Source: Serripes groenlandicus
Taxonomy: Eukaryota; Mollusca; Bivalvia; Cardiida; Cardiidae
Reading direction: 5' to 3'
DNA: 64,000 bases
Assembly (NCBI GenBank): GCA_031761405.1
Contig: JASEVX010000011.1
Span: 31,918,140 to 31,982,139 of the forward strand
Every line of letters starts with the position of its first letter. Within the stretch, counting starts at the first letter, position 1. The notes beneath the pieces were generated by a model. The model had not been told where the DNA came from. It saw only the letters and a program-made list of their open reading frames with translations, and searched no databases. The translations under genes and the position numbers were made by a program. Of this stretch, positions 53,759-64,000 are shown piece by piece.

Positions 53759-56700
53759 CCATATTTGTCCTCTCGGCGCATTCATTTCTAAAGCATTTGT
53801 TAAACTTATATTTGAGTACTCACGCCTTAAATTGTTGACTGATGTTCCAACAACATAATAATGATCTTTTTTGGGGAGATCAAATGCAGTTTTGTTGAAT
53901 CCACGAGGAACTATTTTTCTCGCGCATTCTCACACTTAAATGCGTTGTTGGGTGTTTAACAGCAATTGGCAGGCTGCCAACTCCGGAAAAATGGTTTTAC
54001 TACTATAATCAGGACCTTAAGACCCAGGCCAAAAACAGCAAACCCTTCTTCTATCTTGCCAATTTACTTAACACGTGTCCTAGATATAATACAAGACGAA
54101 TTTTGATGCTAAGCATCAAAGACGCCGCGCATGATTTTACAGCATGACTTAAAGGGAAGCAGATGCAGTTCAATACATTTAAATAACCTGTGCAAACGGA
54201 CAGGATGTAAATATTTTGAACAAGAAGGCCAAATATACCTTTGTCTTCAACAAGAAGGCAAATATGTTCCTTTATTGCTCACCTGGATACTATAGTCTAT
54301 AATAAAATGTTATCAAGAGCAAAAAGGGTCCATTTTGACGTAGGGATTATAAAATTTATATGCTACGATCTATGTGATATTCAGCATGTAAAGTCTTCAA
54401 ACCATTTGGTTTACCGTTTGCTTAACATTGACTGCACCAATAAAGTGTCATACAAGCTGAAGTTTCTTAATTTTAATTTAATTTCTGCTCTAACTAGATC
54501 AATTAGATAAAAAAAAACCATAGATACTGAAATATTAACAGATATTAACTTAAGTGTTAATGCCTCTAGTTATAAGTCAAGTGTGACACAAGCTTTGGGA
54601 GGAGAGAGGGAAGTCTATTCTCCTTCCAGTTGAGTAGAAATATGATAACAACAAACGAACGAGAGTATATAAACAAAAAATACAAATAATTCTAACAAGT
54701 TTAAAGATATTTAATATCAAAATTAAAAGCGTAGCCTAGTGAACTCCGTAAACCGACTCATAAAAAAAGCTTAGCCTAGTTAGTTGGGGAACAGTTATTA
54801 AAAACAATTTAAATGTGTCTAAAGTTTTGTATCAACGGTAAAAGATGTACATATTTTGTATCTTGTTGTTTCTTAAATTAGTTAATACAATTTATTCAAT
54901 CATAAAGGATGTTTTTTCAAACATATTACAGAGTTTTTCTTTACAATAATATTTGTTGGTTGCTCCCTTTTCGATTACGTCACCCCATGGTACAACATTA
55001 AAACCTATCCAATACTGACGCCGCGCGGAAGACGCCGCGCTTCCACGCGGCGTCAATTAAAGCACTAAAAGTACTCGTAAGACAGTTTTGTTGGAATTCG
55101 TAACTTAAGGTCAGGCAGGCAGTTGTACATGTATGTACTCAATATATATTAAATTCGAATGCTTTCCCCCAAACAATGGGGTAAGTCACCTTGTTAATCC
55201 AGTTTCATGTTAATCTTCCCATGTGTTTTTTAATTGACTATGACAACAACATCAAGACCACATTCTGTTATACCCACTGCCAACGTTGCACTACTCGTGT
55301 GCGGGGTGTGATCAATAATGGAAGTAGCCAGCATGGTGATTTAAGTGTGTATAATCTGTAGGATGTAACCGAATGAATAGTCCGCATTGAAGGAAGAAAC
55401 ATACCAAATTTACTAATTTGTTATAAGGTCACAAGGAAACATTTTTGCCAAAATATTTTCAAGACGGACGTTTACTTTTGGACAAGAAGATTTTAAAGTG
55501 TTCACTATATACACATTCAAGTGGTCCATGGTGATCCTAAATCGTTCACCTGATTTAATAGACATTTAATAAAGTTGTCTATGTCTTTACTATATACATA
55601 CAAGTATAACAGTAACACAATAAACGCCCCTTTTGAAGCAATGTTTATCAACCAATCAGTATGACTTTTGTAAAGGGTGTCCCCACAAACAAGTTTACCA
55701 ACTGATCTTGGTATCAGACACATGGTACTATTATGTACATGTTTCTCAAACATGTCAAGGGATATTCTTCCCTATAGGTAATCATGGAAATAAAATACTA
55801 CTTGTAAATGCACGATATTAAAATAAACAATTATTATTGCAGAGAAATATGAGCCTGTTCTGCTAATCAGGCAAAGGTATTCTCAAACAAACTGCATTTT
55901 GACAAAGATTCATCAATTATTATTTGACTAAACCCTTTTCCACATACAGCAGAGTTTTAGTCTGGTTAAAACTGTTGATAAACCTCTATAAATAAATGTT
56001 AAATAATTAATGAGAGCTAAAACATTGTACCAAAAGGCGAAGTTGCTCATGATGAGCGGTTTATCTCATTGCAACAAAGAATTCAATGCAGTCAGCTGTA
56101 AAAGCCTCACAAAGCTTCTCTGTACGTGGAAAAGACACACTTGATTTGTTGTTTGCCATTTTATTATATGAGAGCCAACGTAAACCGTCCCAAACACATG
56201 CAAAAACTGTATAAATGTTTTGTTTTCTTTAGTCATACGTCCAAGGAGGAGTTTTGCGGAATAGTGCATTATGAAACACTGCAAATAAATGTTCAAACCT
56301 CTTTTAATCCCATTTAAACTAGAATTAAATTGTCCAATTTCAAAGCGAATGTGTGTCCAAATGAAAGTGTGATGGATAGAATTGAAAAATATCACAGTTA
56401 AAGGATAAGTTAAAGGAATTTAATTTTTTTTGTCACAATGCTTTCGAAAACCGTTTACTGCAGATGCGTCAAAATGTATCTGCAAGCATGAAAGTTAACC
56501 TTATTATTTTATAAGTGAACTTTAATTTCGGCAATCCTTGCAGCAAGTGTATTTTTACTAGAAATTAAAAAAGTCATACAAAAACGACTTTCAAGTCACT
56601 TCAACCAGCTAAGATTTATATAAGACTACGCTGCCCGATCAGATCCTACTTGTTCGCCATCTAGTCACTTAAGCATCTGTGGCTCCACAGGAGAAACACA

Positions 56701-57151
56701 ATGACTTTATCAAAAACAAATAAGACAGTAAAAATATGAAATTTGAAATGTGACTGTCTTTGATTTAAGGTTTGTTTTCATTTGACGTGGCAAATCTACC
56801 CTGTAAAATTTCAGCATAAAGGAATTACTCATCTTTGGTACTATTTGTTTTGGCGGAGCTTTATTTCTGCGGAGCTGCCTGTGTTATTAGGAACGTAAAA
56901 ACTCCGAAAAACGGTTTATCAATGATTTTGCCTCCGGAGGTAAAGTCTTTTTTTTACAATCTAAGTTTAAATCCCAATGTACATACTATATGGAGGTAGA
57001 TCGTGCCGATATACATCTTCATTTGAATCTTTTTAAAATATATATTGAATAGCGCAACTGTATAAAAATAACAATGTAAATACAAACAAATATCGAACCG
57101 TCACTACTTATTTAACGTGTAAATAAAATTCACGGAAATTCTATATGGTTG

Positions 57152-58696
57152 CGATACGTATGCACAATTCTCACGATAGGATATGTTGATATTATTGAAA
57201 ATATTATTTTCGATATCTCGTAAAAATGCAACTTTCAGCGTTATATTGTTTATTTCCTTGATGCAAAGTTTTCTGCTTTGTATTCTAATAAATGTGTGCT
57301 TTGTTTCGATATCGGATATTTACATGCCCTGGAAGCTTGAAACGTTAACCTTAACCCTTTCAGCGCCGAATTGTTTAAAGTAGACTCTTCCATGTTAAAA
57401 ATCGGACAAAACTATTTTCATGTTATAGGATTTTTGGAATATCTTTATAACTTACAGCCAAACAATGCAGATTTCAGGTGAGACAGCTCGTTACGAGCTG
57501 CCTCACCTGAATCTGTATTGTTTGCAAAAAGCTCAATATTATTGCCTTTGGCGCTGAAAGAGTTAATGCGTGTTTGTTGTGTTGGAGGTCTCTGGTGAGT
57601 CGTTGGGAAGACAGATAAATGATGACTGTTAACAGCTAGAACCATTATGGACACCTGTGACATCCTTAAATCAGGAAAAACAAAGTTAACTTTTACCCCG
57701 ATGAGCTAATAATGGACGCTTCCAGATTCAAAATATTTGTAGATTTTTTTTTTTTAACCTTTTCCCTCATATAGACGCTTTCTGACGCCTCTGCAGCAGA
57801 CGGCTTTTTGAAAACATAGTGACAAAAGAAGAAATTGCACAAAACGTGCATTTCTCCTTTTGCCACAATGTTTTCCACTTTTTGTTATAGGTTATCCATT
57901 CAATTATAGAGATTTTCTATTTTTTGACAAAATATGTTCAAAGTCGTCTGCTGCAGCATTGTCGAGGGAAAAGTGTGTGAAGTTGGCAGAGCATTAGACG
58001 TTAGACATTAGAAATTCAAAAAAAAAAAAAAATGTCTAATTAGACATTAGACATTCGATTAGACATTCGCTAATTTTGATTTTCGAATGTCTAATTAGAC
58101 ATTAGCCATTCGATTAGACATTCAGAAAAATCGCGAATTTTAAATATCGAATGTCTAATGTCTAACTGACCAATTAGACATCCGTTTTTTGAATGTACAA
58201 TGACCTCCGACGAATTTGGTACCTAAATCCCTTAATTTGCGAATGTCTAATCGAATGTCTAATGTCTAACTGACCAATTAGACATTCGTTTTTTGAATGT
58301 ACAATGATCTCTGACGAATTTGGAACCTAAGTATAGTAATTTGCGAATGTCTAATCGAATGTCTAATGTCTAACTGACCAATTAGACATTCGTTTTTTGC
58401 ACGTACAATGACCTCCGACGAATTTGGTACCTAAATCTCTTAATTTGCGAATGTCTAATCGAATGTCTAATGTCTAACTGACCAATTAGACATTCGTTTT
58501 TTGATTGTACGTTGACCTACGACAAATTTGGAACCTAAATATCGTAATTCGCGAATGTCTAATCGAATGTCTAATGTCTAACTGACCAATTAGACATTCG
58601 TTTTTTGCATGTACAATGACCTCCGACGAATTTGGTACCTAAATCCCTTAATTTGCGAATGTCTAATCGAATGTCTAATGTCTAACTGACCAATTA
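57152..58696. repeat. 1,545-bp tandem duplication unit, right locus
   Basis: Same unit and same junction (CCAATTA|CGATACG at 58,697) as at 19,345-20,889. It contains an F2 MITE (57,351-57,566), a partial F1 MITE from 57,754 and a truncated 104-bp-repeat element (57,971-58,696). The duplication therefore predates the split of the two loci or haplotypes. Confidence 0.9.
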
Positions 58697-58813
58697 CGAT
58701 ACGTATGCACAATTCTCACGATAGGATATGTTGATATTATTGAAAATATTATTTTCGATATCTCGTAAAAATGCAACTTTCAGCGTTATATTGTTTATTT
58801 CCTTGATGCAAAG

Positions 58814-59033
58814 GAATCCGCTGTGGTCGAGTGGTTAGCGTCGGGGATTTCGAAACCGGGTGTCCCGGGTTCGATCCCCAGTCGCGGCACTACGGTCATG
58901 GTGGAGTGCCCTTGGGCAAGGCACATTTTCTAGCCTAGTACTGGTTTGTTTACCCAGGGATCATGAATAATTAAATTTAATTGCGCGCTAAATGACCTTA
59001 GCTGTCGATGCGCCATAAAACAATATACATTCA
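58814..59033 (+). mobile_element. Recent tRNA-derived SINE, tail type 2, 15-bp target duplication
   Basis: A box GTGGTCGAGTGGTTAG, B box GGTTCGATCCC, and the same body as the SINE at 1,533. The tail differs, ending GACCTTAGCTGTCGATGCGC then CATAAAACAATA. TTCCTTGATGCAAAG flanks both sides (58,799-58,813 and 59,034-59,048). The three other copies of this segment (19,455, 21,000 and 57,262 regions) are unoccupied, so the insertion is younger than both duplications. Confidence 0.93.
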
Positions 59034-59130
59034 TTCCTTGATGCAAAGTTTTCTGCTTTGTATTCTAATAAATGTGTGCTTTGTTTCGATATCGGATATT
59101 TACATGCCCTGGAAGCTTGAAACGTTAACC

Positions 59131-59346
59131 TTAACCCTTTCAGCGCCGAATTGTTTAAAGTAGACTCTTCCATGTTAAAAATCGGACAAAACTATTTTCA
59201 TGTTATAGGATTTTTGGAATATCTTTATAACTTACAGCCAAACAATGCAGATTTCAGGTGAGACAGCTCGTTACGAGCTGCCTCACTTGAATCTGTATTG
59301 TTTGCAAAAAGCTCAATATTATTGCCTTTGGCGCTGAAAGAGTTAA
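59131..59346. mobile_element. F2 MITE in second tandem unit, right locus
   Basis: Copy of 21,089-21,304, differing at one base in the hairpin (CTCACTTGAAT). Confidence 0.85.
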
Positions 59347-59533
59347 TGCGTGTTTGTTGTGTTGGAGGTCTCTGGTGAGTCGTTGGGAAGACAGATAAAT
59401 GATGACTGTTAACAGCTAGAACCATTATGGACACCTGTGACATCCTTAAATCAGGAAAAACAAAGTTAACTTTTACCCCGATGAGCTAATAATGGACGCT
59501 TCCAGATTCAAAATATTTGTAGATTTTTTTTTT

Positions 59534-61701
59534 TTAACCTTTTCCCTCATATAGACGCTTTCTGACGCCTCTGCAGCAGACGGCTTTTTGAAAACATAGT
59601 GACAAAAGAAGAAATTGCACAAAACGTGCATTTCTCCTTTTGCCACAATGTTTTCCACTTTTTGTTATAGGTTATCCATTCAATTATAGAGATTTTCTAT
59701 TTTTTGACAAAATATGTTCAAAGTCGTCTGCTGCAGAATTGTCGAGGGAAAAGTGTGTGAAGTTGGCAGAGCATTAGACGTTAGACATTAGAAATTCAAA
59801 AAAAAAAAACGAATGTCTAATTAGACATTAGACATTCGATTAGACATTCGCTAATTTTGATTATCGAATGTCTAATTAGACATTAGCCATTCGATTAGAC
59901 ATTCAGAAAAATCGCGAATTTTAAATATCGAATGTCTAATTAGACATCTAAATCTCAATTTGCGAATTCGTTTTTTGCATGTATAATGACCTCCGACGAA
60001 TTTAGTACCTAAATCCCTTAATTTGCGAATGTCTAATCGAATGTCTAATGTCTAACTGACCAATTAGACATTCGTTTTTTTAATGTGCAATGACCTCCGA
60101 CGAATTTGGTTTATAGATCTTGTAATTTGCGAATGTCTAATCGAATGTCTAATGTCTAACTGACCAATTAGACATTCGTTTTTTCAATGTAGATTGATCT
60201 CTGACGAATTGTGTACCTTAATCTCTTAATTTGCGAATGTCTAATCGAATGTCTAATGTCTAACTGACCAATTAGACATTCGTGTTTTGGATGTACTATG
60301 ACCTCCGACGAATTTCGTACTTAAATCTCTTAATTTGCGAATGTCTAATCGAATGTCTAATGTCTAACTGACCAATTAGACATTCACTTTTGAATGTACA
60401 ATGACATCCGAGGAATTTGGTACCTAAATCTCTTAATTTGCGAATATCTAATCGAATGTCTAATGTCTAACTGACCAATTAGACATTCGTTTTTTGAATG
60501 TACAATGACCTCCGAGTAATTTGAAAACTAAGTTTGGTAATTTGCGAATGTCTAATCGAATGTCTAATGTCTAACTGACCAATTAGACATTCGTTTTTTG
60601 AATGTACAATGATCTCTGACAAATTTGGAACCTAAGAATAGTAATTTGCGAATGTCTAATCGAATGTCTAATGTCTAACTGACCAATTAGACATTCGTTT
60701 TTTGCACGTACAATGACCTCCGACGAATTTGGTACCTAAATCTCTTAATTTGCGAATGTCTAATCGAATGTCTAATGTCTAACTGACCAATTAGACATTC
60801 GTTTTTTGATTGTAAGTTGACCTACGACGAATTTGGAACCTAAATATCGTAATTCGCGAATGTCTAATCGAATGTCTAATGTCTAACTGACCAATTAGAC
60901 ATTCGTGTTTTGCATGTACAATGACCTCCGACGAATTTGGTACCTAAATCCCTTAATTTGCGAATGTCTAATCGAATGTCTAATGTCTAACTGACCAATT
61001 AGACATTCGTTTTTTGAATGTACAATGATCTCTGACGAATTTGGAACCTAAGTATAGTAATTTGCGAATGTCTAATCGAATGTCTAATGTCTAACTGACC
61101 AATTAGACATTCGTTTTTTGCACGTACAATGACCTCCGACGAATTTGGTACCTAAATCTCTTAATTTGCGAATGTCTAATCGAATGTCTAATGTCTAACT
61201 GACCAATTAGACATTCGTTTTTTGATTGTACGTTGACCTACGACGAATTTGGAACCTAAATATCGTAATTCGCGAATGTCTTATCGAATGTCTAATGTCT
61301 AACTGACCAATTAGACATTCGTTTTTTGCATGTACAATGACCTCCGACGAATTTGGTACCTAAATCCCTTAATTTGCGAATGTCTAATCGAATGTCTAAT
61401 GTCTAACTGACCAATTAGACATTCGTGTTTTGAATGTACAATGGCCTCCGACGAATTTGGGTTATAGATCTTGTAATTTGCGAATGTCTAATCGAATGTC
61501 TAATGTCGAATTAGACATTCGATATTTAACATTCCGATTTTTCTGAATGTCTAATCGAATGTCTAATGTCTTATTAGACATTCGATAATCAAAATTAGCG
61601 AATGTCTAATCGAATGTCTAGCGTCTAATTAGACATTCGAATATTTTTTTTGAATGTCTAATGCTCTGCTAACTTCACACACTTATGAGGGAAAGGGTTA
61701 A
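59534..61701. mobile_element. F1 MITE interrupted by the 104-bp-repeat element, right locus
   Basis: TTAACC at 59,534 and GGGTTAA ending 61,701 bound one F1 MITE split by the insertion at 59,751-61,684, as in the left locus. Confidence 0.8.
59751..61684. mobile_element. Complete 104-bp-repeat TIR element, right locus
   Basis: Counterpart of 21,709-23,643 (1,934 versus 1,935 bp) with the same number and order of units. Differences are scattered substitutions and a 3-bp / 2-bp change near 60,387. Strong conservation of unit order indicates no array turnover since the two copies separated. Confidence 0.88.
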
Positions 61702-64000
61702 ATGCAATCTCAGGATGTACAAGAGAAAGTTGATGCAAGGCATCAATGTCGCCGGAAAAGACTGCATTGATTTATTTATGTATTCTTGACTTTCCTTAGT
61801 CTATTCAAACATTAGGAACGTAGTTATTTATTATTATTTGTTTTTATTTACCCTCGCCGTGCAGAATTAACTATTTGGCGAGCAGAAAAATACGTGCTTC
61901 GGCCGGGACCCGAACCAGGAACTAGTACTGAAAACATTTGCTTATAAATTTTATATACATACCTATACATTAGGGTATCTATAAAAAATTAACGAAATGT
62001 GTACACATTTATCTGGCTTAAATTTAATTTTGCTGTTGTTACTTATTTAAATAATATATTCATTCATATAATTTCAATGTTTGTCAATCTTATTCGAATC
62101 ACAAGGTAAATATCCTGGTATTGCTTTAAAGGGAGGTAATTTGAAGAAACAAAAGTCTTCAAAAGGAGAAATATATCAGCATTACCGTCTACAGTTTAAA
62201 TTGTTCTATTGTTTGTGGATTTAAAAATGTTCTTTTTTTCTTATTTCTACATGTACAACGAAATATTGCGGCTTCTCTTTGACGCTTTGCGTCAAACATT
62301 CGTCTTGTACTTGTCTAAAATAAAATAATATCACTCGCTTTTTCATATCGAAATGCGCATGCGCGAAAATCGATGTTAAAGGTCACGAAACTACACAACA
62401 GAATAGGGTCTATATTTAGCTTAGAAACAGTTCCTACTTTAGATATTCATGGATTAACATTATTAAATGAATTCTACACAAATCAAGACATCTCTTTGAA
62501 CATGAAAACAACATTTAGTAAGTTAAAATTGCTATTAAAAGGAGAATCCGAAATTGACCTCAATGATGACACATAAGAGTCTGCATTAGGGGGTGTTGGT
62601 TCACGTCTTGAAGGGACCACTTTTGTCTTCGTAAATAAGACAAAAAACTTAAATGCGAGTGAAATAAAAAAAACTGCAAACATTAAAAAATCGGAATATT
62701 TATTTCATTTTAGATGTGTCATTTATTAGTGTTCGTAAACAACCACAATTGTAATATGTTCAAATCATCTAGATTTGTTTCTTTCTAATAATAAGCCGCC
62801 CTCCCATGTGATTTCCGAAAAGCTATTAAAAATAGAAGTCGCGGGCTTCTGCCCGGCGACTAATAAGATACCATACGATTTGAGGGTAATTTGAGTTTGT
62901 GAACGTCAATAAACAGGCTATAATTAAAATAAGTTAGAGATACATTTTGTTAGATGTTTAGCTTCATGAAACAGGTGTATTTGTCTTTTTTTAGTATATA
63001 CACATGTACCTTTATTAGCCACCGAAATACGTACACATGTACGTGATGGTCGTGGCCATTACAATAAATGTGTTATAAGTAAAGCTGCGTTCGTATATAA
63101 AACATAAAACTGATAATTTCTTCACGGACAAGGAGAAGTACACATTTCCAAAAATGTTTGTTTTCAAAGGGCATCTGCTATACGTGTTAAAAAGCACCTT
63201 TACTCATTAAAGGATAACTTTAAGAAATGACATTGAGGAATTAATCATCCAGTTGCTTAACACTATCGCAATATCACTGACAATTACTGCAACGAAAAAA
63301 ACTGAACCATTCCGAAAAGTCGATAGAAGTACTTTCGTTTTTGGTCCAGGTTGTTGTACTTTTGGCGAATTCGCGAATATTTCATAGGAATTAACATACG
63401 TAGGCAGAAACAAACCACGTTATTTTGGTATAGTTCGATAGAGAAAAGCATTATTGATTGATTCCCCACTTCAAACTCATATATTTGTTCGAATACTTTG
63501 AATAAAATGAGTTGAAGCGAGGCGACCCAGAAAACTGTGTCCACCCTTGTTAATATCTAGGCATAGAGTAGGTCATATCTATTTTTAGAGGAGCAAGTCC
63601 CTATGCTTAACATAAGTTTGAAACCGTTTCTATAAAATACTTAAAAAGGATCTGTCAGCATGCCGCTTTCATAAACTATCAGTTATATCACGACCTTTCC
63701 ATGGTAAGTTACATGTACCAGTACTACTTGTCCGTTCATCTTAACATCAGCGAGTCAGGCGTAATAATGCTCACATCACACTGCTTAGCGCCAACGAGGA
63801 AAAGTCATTTCTAGTAATTTAAAAGTCATTGATATGACTCGTTCGTGGATTTAAACTGCAACACCCTGCATCCAAGCCTGACAAACTATCATTTCACGAC
63901 CGACGCGAAAGAGGGAAAAGCGCATACCAACACGCGTCTCCTTGCAGACAAACACGTTTCATACAAATAACACAGAGACAAAAATAATTGAGCAGTCCCG

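Larger units (their letters stand above)
47870..64000. repeat. Direct copy of about 10,046-25,960
   Basis: Collinear with the left locus to the window end, with an offset changing stepwise: 37,749 after the missing hairpin arm, 37,811 after a ~54-nt indel near 49,930, 37,786 after the exon deletion, 37,807 by 55.5 kb, and about 38,041 after the SINE at 58,814. No gene other than the broken exon 1 is recognised. Confidence 0.95.

Noticed and set aside
1..64000. Left and right loci as long terminal repeats of one giant retroelement
   Set aside because: The copies are direct but too large and full of independent repeats and an exon. No gag or pol retroviral genes lie between them, and a scaffold gap separates them.

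Overview
The window is AT-rich, repeat-dense eukaryotic nuclear DNA. It has GT-AG exons, tRNA-derived SINEs, 5'-truncated LINE tails, many small inverted-repeat transposons and long simple repeats. The repeat families look like those of bivalve molluscs; that host is an inference. No prokaryotic gene organisation is present, and almost all short open frames are repeat translations.

Left locus (about 1-30,350). Positions 1-9,800 are a mosaic of duplicated repeat blocks: CT microsatellites, a 133-169 bp tandem array, SINEs and MITEs. A gene of the cyclase / kynurenine-formamidase-like family follows. Its exon 1 (signal peptide plus N-terminus) is at 14,044-14,249 and the next exon (metal-binding motif HGSTHIDAPAH) is at 27,872-28,064, joined in frame across a 13.6 kb intron. 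The intron holds a 1,545-bp tandem duplication and a TIR element packed with 104-bp repeats. Just past exon 2, the exon end and its splice donor have been amplified into a minisatellite of about 1.9 kb.

Middle (30,600-42,895). A 1,372-residue protein-primed-type family B DNA polymerase lies on the minus strand. It has N-terminal C2H2 fingers and a Vsr-like nuclease motif between its exonuclease and polymerase parts. Its 5' part lies in a palindrome with arms of at least 4.0 kb around a (GGT)58 tract. The right arm repeats the polymerase start and is cut by a 200-N gap. No integrase, capsid, ATPase or protease gene was seen, so this is not shown to be a complete Polinton/Maverick or virus-like element.

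Right locus (42,896-64,000). After the gap the left locus recurs in direct orientation, very similar but structurally different. It lacks about 6.9 kb corresponding to 2,880-9,815. It has a 25-bp frameshifting deletion in exon 1, an extra SINE at 58,814-59,033, an extra LINE tail and an extra MITE, and it lacks one arm of an 82-bp hairpin. This fits either a second haplotype placed next to the first by scaffolding or a real segmental duplication; the fixed 200-N join favours the first.
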